Part shown: positions 21,318 to 30,089 of the stretch, piece after piece
Layout of the letters: every line of letters starts with the position of its first letter
Position numbering within the stretch: position 1 is the first letter of the stretch
Assembly (NCBI RefSeq): GCF_013364275.1
Contig: NZ_CP054932.1
Coordinates: 6,014,001-6,078,000 of the forward strand
Direction: 5' to 3'
Length of the DNA stretch: 64,000 nt
Source: Actinomadura sp. NAK00032
GTDB lineage: Bacteria > Actinomycetota > Actinomycetes > Streptosporangiales > Streptosporangiaceae
Made by a program: the position numbers and the translations under genes
Notes under the pieces: generated by a model
What the model was told of the DNA's origin: nothing
The model's input: the letters and a program-made list of their open reading frames with translations, nothing else
Databases searched by the model: none

Positions 21318-22295
21318 GTGCCGATAATCACCTCGCCGCAGGAATTCAACGTCGACGACCTTTACGTCGATCTGCGGGCCGTTATCAAGCGGCCGCTCTA
21401 CCTTAAATGCGAGGGCTTCAATTTCGCCGGCTCGGTCAAGCTGAAGGCGGCCGCCGCGATGGTCGAGGCGGCCGAGCGCGACGGCGCGCTCACCGCGGGC
21501 TCGGTGATCGTCGAGTCGTCGTCCGGCAACCTCGGGATCGCGCTCAGCCTCATCGCCGCGAGCCGCGGCCTGCGGTTCGTCTGCGTGACCGACCCGCGCT
21601 GCAACGCCGCGTCGATGCGGGTCATGCGGGCGCTCGGCGCCGAGGTCCGGGTCGTCTCCGACCGGGACGCCAACGGCGGCTACCTCGGCGGCCGGATCGC
21701 CTACGTCCGGAACCTGTGCGAATCCGACGAGCGGTACGTGTGGCTGAACCAGTACGCCAACCGCAACAACTGGCTGGCGCACTACCGCGGGACCGCGCCG
21801 GCGATCGACCGGGAGTTCCCGGACCTGGAGGTTCTCTTCGTCGGCGCCGGCACCACGGGCACCCTGATGGGCTGCGCCCGCTACTTCCGCGAGCACCGGC
21901 GCCCCGTCACGATCGTGGCGGTCGACGCGGTCGGCTCCGTCACCTTCGGCGGCATCCCGGAGCGGCGCATGGTGCCGGGCCTCGGCACCAGCAGCAGGCC
22001 CGCGCTCGTGGACGAGTCGTTCATCGACGACGTCGTGCACGTCGCCGAGCCCGACACCATCCGGACCGTGCACGCGCTCGCCGCCCGCGGGTTCCTGTTC
22101 GGCGGCTCCACCGGCACCGTCGTGTCCGGCGCGTCCCGCTGGCTGGACGCCAAGTACCCCGGCGAGGACCCGGTCGCCGTGGCGATCGCCCCCGACCTCG
22201 GCGAACGCTACCTGGACTCCATCTACGCGGAGGGCTGGGTGCGCGAGCACTTCGGCGACCTGCCCGCCGAACCCGCCGGTATCCTCGGCGACTGA
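21318..22295 (+). CDS. sbnA: SbnA-like N-(2-amino-2-carboxyethyl)-L-glutamate synthase
   Basis: A 325-residue PLP enzyme of the cysteine-synthase fold. In staphyloferrin B biosynthesis SbnA joins O-phospho-L-serine and L-glutamate to give ACEGA, the precursor of L-2,3-diaminopropionate (Dap). The PLP lysine is K41 in GSVKLK; SSSGNLG is the phosphate/substrate loop. The length suits SbnA and its VioB-type relatives rather than a primary cysteine synthase, and the SbnB-like partner follows after 28 bases. The GTG start has GAGGGTGG upstream. The gene is divergent from the adenylation gene, which suggests shared control and that Dap is a peptide building block. Dap from this pair can also feed other molecules, so the assignment to this peptide is an inference. 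Confidence 0.9.
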   Translation: MPIITSPQEFNVDDLYVDLRAVIKRPLYLKCEGFNFAGSVKLKAAAAMVEAAERDGALTAGSVIVESSSGNLGIALSLIAASRGLRFVCVTDPRCNAASMRVMRALGAEVRVVSDRDANGGYLGGRIAYVRNLCESDERYVWLNQYANRNNWLAHYRGTAPAIDREFPDLEVLFVGAGTTGTLMGCARYFREHRRPVTIVAVDAVGSVTFGGIPERRMVPGLGTSSRPALVDESFIDDVVHVAEPDTIRTVHALAARGFLFGGSTGTVVSGASRWLDAKYPGEDPVAVAIAPDLGERYLDSIYAEGWVREHFGDLPAEPAGILGD

Positions 22296-22323
22296 TCATC
22301 GAGAAAAGACGGAGTTTCCCACC

Positions 22324-23349
22324 ATGACGCAGGTTCCGGCATTCGCCGTGGTCTCCGGTGCCCAGGTCCACGAGGCCGTCGCCGGGCGCGAGGAGCAGGT
22401 CACCCGGATGGTCGAGGCGGCCTACCGGCTGCACGGCGAGGGGCTGACCGTCAACCCCGACTCCTACTTCCTGCGGTTCCCGGACCGCCCGTCCGACCGG
22501 ATCATCGCCCTGCCCGCCTCGGTCAAGGGCGACGTCGGCGTGCACGGCATCAAGTGGATCTCCAGCTTCCCCGGCAACGTCGCGGACGGCATCCCGCGGG
22601 CCTCGGCCGTGCTGGTCCTCAACGACGCCGACACCGGCTACCCGTTCGCGTGCCTGGAGAGCTCGATCATCTCCGCGGCCCGCACCGCCGCCTCCGCCGC
22701 GCTCGCCGCCGCCACCCTCGCCGACGCCCGCGGCGACCGGCCCCGCCGCGTCGGCTTCATCGGGGTCGGCCTCATCGCCCGCTACCTCCACACCTACCTG
22801 GCGGGCAACGGCTTCGCCTTCGACGAGCTGGGCGTCCACGACCTCTCCCGCGAGCACGCCGAGGGGTTCCAGGAGTACCTGGAGCGCTCGGAGAAGGGCG
22901 AGATCACGATCCACGACTCGGCGGAGTCGCTGATCCGCGCGTCCGACCTGATCGTCTTCGCGACGGTCGCCGGCGAGCCGCACGTCCACGACCCGGCCTG
23001 GTTCGCGCACAACCCGCTCGTGCTGCACGTGTCGCTGCGCGACCTCTCCCCCGAGATCATCCTGTCGTCCTACAACGTCGTGGACGACGTCGAGCACTGC
23101 ATGAAGGCCAACACGTCCCCGCACCTGGCCGAGCAGAAGGTCGGCAACCGCGACTTCGTCGCCGGCACCCTCTACGACGTCCTCACCGGCACGACGGCCC
23201 CGCCCGCCGACAAGCCCGTGGTCTTCTCCCCCTTCGGCCTGGGCGTCTTGGACCTGGCGGTGGCGAAGTACGTCTACGACCAGGTCGAGTCCGCGGGCAC
23301 CCTGCACACGGTCCCCGACTTCTTCCACGAGCTGAAGCGCTACGGCTGA
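22324..23349 (+). CDS. sbnB: SbnB-like ACEGA dehydrogenase (Dap synthase)
   Basis: A 341-residue member of the ornithine cyclodeaminase/mu-crystallin family. SbnB oxidatively cleaves ACEGA with NAD to release 2-oxoglutarate and L-Dap. The Rossmann motif is GFIGVGLIARYL; the N-terminal half has the family pattern GIKWISSFPGN and SAVLVLNDADTGYPFACLES. The pairing with an SbnA-like gene is diagnostic, since ornithine cyclodeaminase alone would make proline. The start has GGAG ten bases upstream. Its last 10 bases overlap the 3' end of the convergent NUDIX gene, which marks the right border of the Dap operon. Confidence 0.9.
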   Translation: MTQVPAFAVVSGAQVHEAVAGREEQVTRMVEAAYRLHGEGLTVNPDSYFLRFPDRPSDRIIALPASVKGDVGVHGIKWISSFPGNVADGIPRASAVLVLNDADTGYPFACLESSIISAARTAASAALAAATLADARGDRPRRVGFIGVGLIARYLHTYLAGNGFAFDELGVHDLSREHAEGFQEYLERSEKGEITIHDSAESLIRASDLIVFATVAGEPHVHDPAWFAHNPLVLHVSLRDLSPEIILSSYNVVDDVEHCMKANTSPHLAEQKVGNRDFVAGTLYDVLTGTTAPPADKPVVFSPFGLGVLDLAVAKYVYDQVESAGTLHTVPDFFHELKRYG

Positions 23350-23828
23350 CCCAGGCCCGCGGCCTCCACCGGCGGGGCCAAGACCATCACGCGGTCACAG
23401 GCCATGTTGGCCTTGGCGCCCATGTAGGAGCCCGCGCCGGGCCACCCGGCGCGGGCCAGTTCCACGAACCGCTCGGTGAACCCCAGCGCCACCAGGCCGC
23501 CGAGCGGCACGAACCTCACCGCGCGGATCTCCCTGGTGTCGCCGCCGGCGATGTCCCCGGCCGTCCCGCCGAGCCGGCGGGCCTCGAAGGTGATGTGCAG
23601 GACGTGGGCGCCCGCGTCCGGCAGGTGGTCGCAGACGTAGAGCAGCCGTCCGGCCTCGACGTCCAGGCCGGTCTCCTCGCGCATCTCCCGGACCAGGGCG
23701 TCCGCCAGCGGCTCGCCCTCCTCGACCTTCCCGCCGGGCAGCGACCACGACCGCCCGGTACCGGTGTCCTGGTCGAGCAGCAGCACCCGCCCGTCCTCGA
23801 CGAGGATCCCGGTGACCCGAACCAGCAT
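23340..23828 (-). CDS. NUDIX hydrolase
   Basis: A 162-residue NUDIX protein. The NUDIX box runs GKVEEGEPLADALVREMREE followed by TGL and has all the canonical Gly, Glu and Arg positions. These enzymes hydrolyse nucleoside diphosphates linked to another group; the substrate cannot be read from the box. It is convergent with the Dap operon and overlaps it by 10 bp. It lies 37 bases beyond the end of the leftward oxidoreductase gene at 23866-24786 and may be co-transcribed with it. Nothing links it to peptide synthesis. Confidence 0.85.
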   Translation of the reverse strand: MLVRVTGILVEDGRVLLLDQDTGTGRSWSLPGGKVEEGEPLADALVREMREETGLDVEAGRLLYVCDHLPDAGAHVLHITFEARRLGGTAGDIAGGDTREIRAVRFVPLGGLVALGFTERFVELARAGWPGAGSYMGAKANMACDRVMVLAPPVEAAGLGQP

Positions 23829-23865
23829 CCCCGCAACCTACCGAAGCACGACTCCCGGCGGCGCG

Positions 23866-24786
23866 TCAGACCTCGATGACGACCTTGCCGGGGACGCCCC
23901 GCCGCTTGGCCTCGAACGCCTCCCGGGTCTCGGCCAGCGGGTACACGGCGCCGACATGGGCGCGGAGCCGGCCGGCCCCGGCCCGCTCGGCGATCTCGGC
24001 GAGCTGGCCGCGGTCGGGTTCGACGATGAAGTAGACGGCGCGGCCGTCCGGCGGCTCGACCGGCGGCGGGGCCGTGATCGAGACCAATGTGCCGCCGGGC
24101 TTGATCCGGCTCGCGGAGCGGGCGAGCAGGTCGCCGCCGATGGTGTCGAAGATGACGTCGACGGGCTCGACGGCGTCCTCGAAGCGCTCGCTCTCCAGGT
24201 CGACGAAGGCGTGCGCGCCCATCCGCCTCGCGACGTCGGCGGCGCCGGCCCGGCCGGTGGCGATGACGTGCGCGCCCGCGTCGCGGGCCAGCTGGACGGC
24301 CAGGCTGCCGGTGCCGCCGCCCCCGCCGTGCACGACGACCGTCCGCCCCGCGCGCAGGCCGCCGTGGACGAACAGCGCCTGCCAGCACGTCAGGCCGGCG
24401 AGCGGCAGCGCGGCCGCCTCGGTGAAGGACAGCGACCCGGGAATCGGCGCGAGGTTGCGCGCCTCGACGGCGACGTACTCGGCCGCCGCGCCGTCGCGGT
24501 GCCAGTCGGTCAGCCCGAACACGCGGTCGCCCACGGCGAACCCGGCGGTGCCGTAGGCGACCTCGGCGACCACGCCGGCGACGTCGTGGGCGGGGACCGA
24601 CGGCGTCCGGTCGCGCCCAGCCCGGTCGACCCACGTGCCGGGCCAGTCGAGTTCGTCGGGGACGAACCCCGCGGCGCGCACCTGCACGACGACGTCGCCC
24701 GTGGCCGCGTAGGGCCGCGGCGCGTCCTCCACGACCAGGCCCTCGCCCTCACCGTCGGCGCTCTTGTGTATGCGTACAGCTCTCAT
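23866..24786 (-). CDS. NADP-dependent quinone-oxidoreductase-like MDR enzyme
   Basis: A 306-residue zinc-free medium-chain dehydrogenase/reductase. The N-terminal GroES-like half has VPAHDVAGVVAEV; the nucleotide-binding half has VVVHGGGGGTGSLAVQLA. The zinc-ligand cysteines of alcohol dehydrogenases are absent, which favours the quinone oxidoreductase/enoyl reductase branch. The substrate is unknown. The ATG has GGGAGG six bases upstream. The 291-bp region to its right (24787-25077) holds no recognisable gene and should carry its promoter. Confidence 0.83.
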   Translation of the reverse strand: MRAVRIHKSADGEGEGLVVEDAPRPYAATGDVVVQVRAAGFVPDELDWPGTWVDRAGRDRTPSVPAHDVAGVVAEVAYGTAGFAVGDRVFGLTDWHRDGAAAEYVAVEARNLAPIPGSLSFTEAAALPLAGLTCWQALFVHGGLRAGRTVVVHGGGGGTGSLAVQLARDAGAHVIATGRAGAADVARRMGAHAFVDLESERFEDAVEPVDVIFDTIGGDLLARSASRIKPGGTLVSITAPPPVEPPDGRAVYFIVEPDRGQLAEIAERAGAGRLRAHVGAVYPLAETREAFEAKRRGVPGKVVIEV

Positions 24787-25077
24787 GAATGACCTCCCTG
24801 GAGACGGCTTCCCCAGGAAGACGACATTGCACGGGGGCGTGTGACAGGCGGGCCGGCGCGGGCCCGGCGGGACGTCCGCCGGCGGCTCGGGCGAAGCCGG
24901 AGGTGTTCAGCTCCACCCCGATCGGCTCCGGCAGGGGAAGGGACTCGCCGATGCGGCCTGTGAGCAGAGCGCCACATTTCGCATACAGATCGTGGTTCCC
25001 GAGCGGTGCATGTCCAGCCTGCGGCTCCTGCCCCTCGCAGGGCAGATAGAACGGGGCCGAATGGGCACGGTCTGGTT

Positions 25078-25320
25078 ATGGATGAGCGAGATGTCGGGCG
25101 TGGGGACGTCCAGGAGCTGTCGGACTTCGAGCTGGTCGTGTACGAGACCGTGGCGGAGATCGACAAGGAGCGCGGCGCGGCCGACTTCGACACGATCGGG
25201 GCGCTGGTCGAGGCGCCCGAGGAGGATCTGTGGGCCGCGCTCGGCCACCTGGTGTCGATCAACCACCTGCACTCGACCAGCGAGGGCTACGTGCTCGGGC
25301 CGCACGACTGGGCGCCCTGA
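25078..25320 (+). CDS. Small winged-helix-like hypothetical protein
   Basis: An 80-residue acidic protein (starting MDERDVG) with no named family that I recognise. The pattern ELVVYETVAEI, FDTIGALVEAPEEDLWAALGHLV and a short turn ending YVLGP looks like a compact winged-helix fold. It could bind nucleic acid or be a small interaction module. The start is uncertain: ATG at 25078 has only a weak ribosome site. A longer reading from 25006 adds a proline/arginine-rich leader that looks non-coding. Confidence 0.6.
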   Translation: MDERDVGRGDVQELSDFELVVYETVAEIDKERGAADFDTIGALVEAPEEDLWAALGHLVSINHLHSTSEGYVLGPHDWAP

Positions 25321-25413
25321 CCGTCCCGCTGGATGGGAACGGCGGTGAGCCGGACCGGCGGCGCGCGGCACCATGGGCCGGTACGACTGGGACGCGCGTG
25401 GGAGGCCGCCGGA

Positions 25414-26511
25414 ATGAAGCTCGTCGTCACCGAGGAACAGCGGGAGCTGCGGGACGCGCTGCGGCGCTTCTTCGCCGACCGGTCCCCCGCCGCCGAGGTG
25501 CGGCGCCTCATGGAGACGGCCGCGGGCTACGACCCCAAGGTGTGGGCGCAGATGGCCGAGCAGCTCGGGCTGCAGGGCCTCGCGATCGCCGAGGAGCACG
25601 GCGGCGCCGGGTTCGGGGTGCGGGAGCTCGCCGTCGTGTTCGAGGAGATGGGGCGGGCGGTCGTGTGCGCCCCGTTCCTCGCGACGATCACCGCGGCGGC
25701 GGCGCTGGAGGCCGGCGAGGGCGGGCACGACCTGCTGGCCGGCATCGCGGACGGCTCCGCCATCGCGACGCTGGCGGTGGCCGAGGACGGCGGGTCCTGG
25801 GACCCCGGCGACGTGGCGGCCGTGTTCGAGGACGGCCTGCTCAGCGGCACCAAGAGCTTCGTCCTGGACGGGCACATCGCCGATGTGGTCCTGGTCGCGG
25901 CGCGGGACGCCGACGGCGTCGGGGTCTACGCCGTGGAGGACGTCTCGCGGCTCGTCCGGACGCCGGTCGTGACGCTCGACCAGACGCGCAAGCTGGCCCG
26001 GATCGCGTTCGACGGCGTCCCGGCGCGGAAGGTCGGCGGGCGGGAGGCGCTGCTCAGGGCGCTGGACATCGCGGCCGTCGCGCTGGCCGCCGAGCAGCTC
26101 GGCGGCGCGCAGCGGACCCTGGACATGACGGTCGAGTACGCGAAGGTCCGGCACCAGTTCGGCCGCCCGATCGGGTCGTTCCAGGCGATCAAGCACCGGT
26201 GCGCGGACATGTTCGTGCTGGTGGAGTCGGCGCGGTCGGCGGTGCTGAACGCGGCGGCCGCCGCCGACGAGGCCCCGGAGGAGCTGCCGGCCGCGGCCGC
26301 GCTGGCGAAGGCGTACTGCTCGGACGCCTACTTCCACACGGCGGGCGAGGCGATCCAGCTGCACGGCGGCATCGGCTTCACCTGGGAGCACGACGCGCAC
26401 CTGTACTTCAAGCGCGCCCAGGGGTCGCGGCAGCTGTTCGGCGCGCCGGACCGGCACCGCGAGCGGCTCGCCGCCCTCGCCGGGCTCACGGGTGCAGCCG
26501 CAACCCCTTGA
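25414..26511 (+). CDS. Acyl-CoA dehydrogenase family protein
   Basis: A 365-residue acyl-CoA dehydrogenase-fold flavoprotein. Recognisable parts: N-terminal helical domain (VTEEQRELRDALRRFF), middle strand domain with a poor FAD/substrate loop (SAIATLAVAEDGGS), and C-terminal helices with VRHQFGRPIGSFQAIKHRCAD and QLHGGIGFTWEHDAHLYFKRA. The usual GGTxEI end motif with the catalytic glutamate is absent, and the middle domain is short. This is typical of the smaller partner subunits of actinobacterial FadE pairs. The ATG has GGGAGG eight bases upstream. Its end overlaps the convergent DUF2000 gene by 26 bp. Confidence 0.82.
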   Translation: MKLVVTEEQRELRDALRRFFADRSPAAEVRRLMETAAGYDPKVWAQMAEQLGLQGLAIAEEHGGAGFGVRELAVVFEEMGRAVVCAPFLATITAAAALEAGEGGHDLLAGIADGSAIATLAVAEDGGSWDPGDVAAVFEDGLLSGTKSFVLDGHIADVVLVAARDADGVGVYAVEDVSRLVRTPVVTLDQTRKLARIAFDGVPARKVGGREALLRALDIAAVALAAEQLGGAQRTLDMTVEYAKVRHQFGRPIGSFQAIKHRCADMFVLVESARSAVLNAAAAADEAPEELPAAAALAKAYCSDAYFHTAGEAIQLHGGIGFTWEHDAHLYFKRAQGSRQLFGAPDRHRERLAALAGLTGAAATP

Positions 26512-26896
26512 GCACCTTGTCCACGCCGTTCCTCGGGCCGTGGACGGCGAACCCGACCAGGGGCATCTCCTCGGCGGTGACGGCGCGGACGGTCGCGCGG
26601 TTGGCCTCGTCGTGGCCGGTCTTGAACATGTCCTCGATGTAGACGGCGATGTCCATCCCGCGGGCGAGGGCGCGCGCGTGGGACTGCGCGATCGCGGCCG
26701 TGTCCGCCTCGTAGACCAGCACGGGCTGCCGGAACATCGCCAGGTACGGGTTGCCGGACGCGTCCTCGTACGGCTCGCCGATCACGCCGGGCACGCCGCC
26801 CGCCACGGCGCTGGCGAGGAACGCGGTCACGTTGAGCCGCTGCCACGCGGCCAGGTCGTCCCGGACCACGATCCCGATCTTGGTGTCGAAACGCAT
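26486..26896 (-). CDS. DUF2000 family protein
   Basis: A 136-residue protein matching the DUF2000 pattern (MRFDTKIGIVVRDDLAAW, NVTAFLASAVA, IGEPYEDASGNPYLAMFRQP, KTGHDEANRATVRAV). The family has a peptidyl-tRNA-hydrolase-like fold and unknown function. The ATG at 26896 begins the conserved domain directly. It is divergent from an AraC-type regulator, with 63 bp between the starts; this pairing is common in actinomycetes and suggests that the AraC protein controls it. Confidence 0.8.
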   Translation of the reverse strand: MRFDTKIGIVVRDDLAAWQRLNVTAFLASAVAGGVPGVIGEPYEDASGNPYLAMFRQPVLVYEADTAAIAQSHARALARGMDIAVYIEDMFKTGHDEANRATVRAVTAEEMPLVGFAVHGPRNGVDKVLKGLRLHP

Positions 26897-26959
26897 GCCG
26901 GACAGGGTGCCGCGCCGGGCGGCGGCCCGTCTTGAACGCTCGTGCGCGACACTGGACGT

Positions 26960-27760
26960 GTGGACTGGAGCAGGTACTGGCGGTCGCCCGACCGCCCCCT
27001 GGAGGCGATGCACGCCCACTTCGAGCGGCACGTCTACCACCGGCACAGCCACGAGACGTACTCGTTCGGCGTGACCGAGGACGGCTACCAGGCGTTCCGC
27101 TGCCGGGGCGGCGCGCACACCAGCGCGGCAGGGATGGTCATCGCGTTCAACCCCGACGACCCGCACGACGGCCACGCCGCCGACGAGCTGGGCTTCACCT
27201 ACCGGATCGTGCACATCGGCCCAGAACTGGTCGCGGACGTCCTGGCCGACATGGCGGGACGTCCGGCCGGGCTCCCGCTGTTCGGCTCCCCCGTCGTCGA
27301 CGACCCCGTCCTGGCGCGGAACCTGCGCGGCCTGCACGCGGCCCTCCTCGGCGGGGCGACGGCGCTGCGCCGGGACGAGCTGCTGACCGCGACGGTCGGC
27401 GCGATGGTCGCGCGGGCCGCCACCCGGCGGTCGCGCGTGTCGGCGGCCGGCGGCTTCGCGGAGCGGGCCAGGCGGCGCCTGGAGGAGGCGTACCTGGACG
27501 ACGTCGGCGCCGACGCGCTGGCCGAGGCGGCGGGATGCAGCCGGTTCGCGCTGTACCGGGCGTTCCGGCGGGAGTACGGGATGGCGCCGAGCGACTACCA
27601 GCGCCAGCTCCGGCTGCGCGCCGCGCGCCGCCACCTCGCCCGGGGCGAGGCCGCCGGGGACGTCGCGGCCCGCACCGGCTTCGCCGACCAGAGCCATCTG
27701 ACACGCTGGTTCGTGCGCTGCTACGGCATGACGCCGGGCCGCTTCCAGCGTGGCGGTTGA
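26960..27760 (+). CDS. AraC-family transcriptional regulator
   Basis: A 266-residue regulator. The N-terminal cupin-like sensor domain has HVYHRHSHETYSFGVTEDG and FNPDDPHDGHAA, probable ligand or metal histidines. The C-terminal pair of helix-turn-helix motifs covers about 170-266 (LAEAAGCSRFALYRAFRREYG, and AARTGFADQSHLTRWF with YGMTPGRFQ). I chose GTG at 26960 (VDWSRYW) because it begins the conserved block; GTG at 26942 is an alternative. It probably regulates the divergent DUF2000 gene and itself. Confidence 0.87.
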   Translation: MDWSRYWRSPDRPLEAMHAHFERHVYHRHSHETYSFGVTEDGYQAFRCRGGAHTSAAGMVIAFNPDDPHDGHAADELGFTYRIVHIGPELVADVLADMAGRPAGLPLFGSPVVDDPVLARNLRGLHAALLGGATALRRDELLTATVGAMVARAATRRSRVSAAGGFAERARRRLEEAYLDDVGADALAEAAGCSRFALYRAFRREYGMAPSDYQRQLRLRAARRHLARGEAAGDVAARTGFADQSHLTRWFVRCYGMTPGRFQRGG

Positions 27761-27795
27761 GGCCGGTTGAGCCTGGTTGGGGAAGAATGCCCGCC

Positions 27796-28794
27796 ATGAA
27801 ACGGGCGAGCGGGGCGATGTTCGGGCTGGCGTACGGCGACTCCCTGGGGGCGCCGACCGAGTTCCTCACCATGAAGCAGATCCACCGGCGCTTCGGCGAC
27901 CACGCGCCCACTCAGCTCAACGGCGACCCGGCGCTCGTCACCGACGACACGCAGATGGCGATCGCGGTCGGCCTGGCCCTGCTGGACGCCCTGGCGAATC
28001 CGCCGTTCACGCCCGACCTGATCATCCCGATGTGGCGGCGCCGCTTCGTCGACTGGCTCAACAGCCCCGACAACAACCGCGCGCCCGGCAACACGTGCCT
28101 GCGCGCGTGCCGGAACCTGGAGGCCGGGCGGCCCTGGGTGAAGGCCACGGTGGCGGGTTCCAAGGGCTGCGGCGCCAACATGCGCGTCGCGCCGGTGGGC
28201 CTGGCGCCCGGCCTGACCGACGAGACCCGCGCCGGGGCGTCCCAGCTCCAGGCCGCCCTCACCCACGGCCACCCGACGGGGCTGGCGGCGAGTGAGCTGA
28301 CCGCGTTCGCCGTGCGGTGGCTGGCCGACGGCATGGCCCCCGCCGACCTGCCGGCGGCGCTGCGCGCCCGCTGCCACGAGCAGCGCACGACCTACCACGG
28401 GCGCTGGCTCAGCAACCTGTGGCAGCAGCCGGGGATGGACGCCCCGGAGACGTTCATCGCGCGCGGCTGGGACGAGTGCCTGGCCGTCCTCGACCGGCTG
28501 GACGAGGCCGTCGCGCGCGGCGACCGGGCGTCCGACCCCTGCGGGATCACCGGCGCGGGCTGGATCGCGGAGGAGGCGCTCGCGACCGGTCTGCTGTGCT
28601 TCCTGCTGTTCCCGGACGAGCCGGTCGAGGCGATCTGGCGCGGCGCCGCCAGCTCCGGCGACTCCGACTCGATCGCCTGCCTGGCCGGCGCCTTCGCGGG
28701 CGCGCACCTCGGGCTGGACGCCTGGCCGGACGAGTGGCGCTCCCGCATCGAGTACGCCGACGCCCTGGCGAAGATCGGCGAGGCCTGGGACTGA
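27796..28794 (+). CDS. ADP-ribosylglycohydrolase family protein
   Basis: A 332-residue ADP-ribosylglycohydrolase. These enzymes use two magnesium ions to remove ADP-ribose from proteins or small molecules. The metal-binding motifs are GDSLGAPTEF near 12, TDDTQMA near 50, and SSGDSDSIACLAGAFAGAHLG near 290. GSKGCGANMRVAPVGL is the family core loop. The target is unknown, and no ADP-ribosyltransferase is visible nearby. ATG at 27796 has GGGGAA about ten bases before it; an in-frame ATG lies at 27787. Confidence 0.88.
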   Translation: MKRASGAMFGLAYGDSLGAPTEFLTMKQIHRRFGDHAPTQLNGDPALVTDDTQMAIAVGLALLDALANPPFTPDLIIPMWRRRFVDWLNSPDNNRAPGNTCLRACRNLEAGRPWVKATVAGSKGCGANMRVAPVGLAPGLTDETRAGASQLQAALTHGHPTGLAASELTAFAVRWLADGMAPADLPAALRARCHEQRTTYHGRWLSNLWQQPGMDAPETFIARGWDECLAVLDRLDEAVARGDRASDPCGITGAGWIAEEALATGLLCFLLFPDEPVEAIWRGAASSGDSDSIACLAGAFAGAHLGLDAWPDEWRSRIEYADALAKIGEAWD

Positions 28795-28809
28795 CCCCGC
28801 CGGGGCGGT

Positions 28810-29229
28810 TCAGGAGGCGGACCAGCCCGTCCAGGCGTCGATCGTCACGGCGATGACCGGGCCCTCGGGCGGGCGGTCGCGGTACTGGGCGTAGCGGTCC
28901 GCGAGCAGCGCGACGGGCTCGGCCATGCGCGCCGGGTCGTCGACGACGGCGGCGCGGCCGTCCACCCGGACCCACCACAGGCGGTCCCAGTCGTCCTCGT
29001 AGTGGTCGGCCAGCAGCGCGACGCGCGGGTTGGCGCGGATGTTGGCGAGCCGCCGCAGGTCGCGGCTGCTCTTGGGCTTGTGGTCGACGGCCGTGTAGAC
29101 GGCGCCCCGGTGCACGGCGAAGGTCACCGGGACCAGGTGGGGTCGCGCGTCCTCCCCCACGGTCGCCAGGCGCGCGACGGGGGCGGTCGCCAGCAGCCGG
29201 CGCGCCTCGTCCGGTGGAAGCTTCGGCAC
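28810..29229 (-). CDS. PPOX-class F420-dependent oxidoreductase
   Basis: A 139-residue split-barrel flavin/F420-binding protein. The sequence APVARLATVGEDARPHLVPVTF and HKPKSSRDLRRLANIRANPRVALLADHYEDDWDRLWWVRVDG matches the Rv2074-like subgroup, whose mycobacterial member reduces biliverdin with F420H2. The reaction here is not proven. GTG at 29229 follows GAGGGG closely, so the start is slightly uncertain. It is the downstream gene of a leftward pair with the crotonase, 18 bases apart. Confidence 0.84.
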   Translation of the reverse strand: MPKLPPDEARRLLATAPVARLATVGEDARPHLVPVTFAVHRGAVYTAVDHKPKSSRDLRRLANIRANPRVALLADHYEDDWDRLWWVRVDGRAAVVDDPARMAEPVALLADRYAQYRDRPPEGPVIAVTIDAWTGWSAS

Positions 29230-29247
29230 CCCCTCAGCCTGCCACGT

Positions 29248-30051
29248 TCAGTCCGCGAAGTCCGGCGGGCGGTGCTCCTTGCGGGCCTTGATCGCCTCTT
29301 CGAAGTTGCGGGTGGTGAGGCGGACGTACAGCTGGGCGAGGCCCTCCTGGCCCATGTGCGCGTCCAGGCTCGCGGCGTCCAGGCTCGACCACAGCATCCG
29401 CTTCGTCAGCTCCACGCCGGGGCGGCTGAACGCGGCGATCCGCTCGGCGAGGTCGTAGCAGGAGTCGAGGAGCTTGTCGCCGGGGACGACGCGCGACAGC
29501 AGCCCGATGCGCTCGGCCTCGGCGGCGTCGACGTCCCGGCCGGACAGCATCAGCTCGAAGGCGCGGGACGCGCCGATCGCGCGCGGCAGCAGGTAGCTGA
29601 GGCCGAGCTCGCTCGCGGTGAGGCCGTTGTTGATCCCGGCGGCGCGAAAGAGCGCGGTGTCGGAGCCGAGCCGGATGTCGGCGGCCAGCGACAGGCAGAG
29701 CCCGCCGCCGATCGCCGGGCCGTTGACCGCCGCGATCACCGGCTGGTGGACGCGGCGCATCGCCCGGACCACGTCGTCCAGCAGCTCCATGGAGCGCAGC
29801 GCGATCGTCGGCAGCGTCAGCCCGTCGATGCCGGGGATGTTCCCGGGGTTCTCCAGGTCGGCGCCCGAGCAGAAGCCGCGCCCGGCGCCGGTGACGACGA
29901 CGGCGCGGGTGTCGTTGTCGCGGCCCACCTCTTCGAGGGCCTCGCGGAACGGGACCATCACGTCGAAGGCCATCGCGTTCATGCGCTCGGGCCGGTTGAG
30001 CGTGATGAGGGTGATGTGCGGGCGCGGCTTGTCGATCAGGACGAAGGGCAA
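29248..30051 (-). CDS. Enoyl-CoA hydratase/isomerase family protein
   Basis: A 267-residue crotonase. The oxyanion-hole segments are GAGRGFCSGADL and NGPAIGGGLCL; the SELGLSYLLPRAIG segment carries one of the two usual catalytic glutamates. The other glutamate position (CEL in classical hydratases) is occupied by cysteine in GGGLCL. It may therefore act as an isomerase or another crotonase-type enzyme rather than a standard hydratase. TTG at 30051 has GGGAGG upstream. A perfect palindrome lies 19 bases upstream, so it is probably under local repressor control. Confidence 0.85.
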   Translation of the reverse strand: MPFVLIDKPRPHITLITLNRPERMNAMAFDVMVPFREALEEVGRDNDTRAVVVTGAGRGFCSGADLENPGNIPGIDGLTLPTIALRSMELLDDVVRAMRRVHQPVIAAVNGPAIGGGLCLSLAADIRLGSDTALFRAAGINNGLTASELGLSYLLPRAIGASRAFELMLSGRDVDAAEAERIGLLSRVVPGDKLLDSCYDLAERIAAFSRPGVELTKRMLWSSLDAASLDAHMGQEGLAQLYVRLTTRNFEEAIKARKEHRPPDFAD

Positions 30052-30069
30052 AGCGGGCCTCCCGGAGAC

Positions 30070-30089
30070 AACCTAACAAGCGTTAGGTT
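30070..30089. promoter_or_regulatory. Palindromic operator upstream of the crotonase gene
   Basis: Perfect 8-bp arms AACCTAAC (30070-30077) and GTTAGGTT (30082-30089) around AAGC. It lies 19 bases before the crotonase start and overlaps the stop of the upstream aldolase gene. The geometry fits a TetR-type repressor of acyl-CoA metabolism genes; no such regulator gene is adjacent. Confidence 0.65.

Noticed and set aside
21318-22295. Primary cysteine synthase
   Set aside because: The gene is paired with an SbnB-like dehydrogenase and divergent from an adenylation gene, and its sequence pattern fits the SbnA/VioB group.
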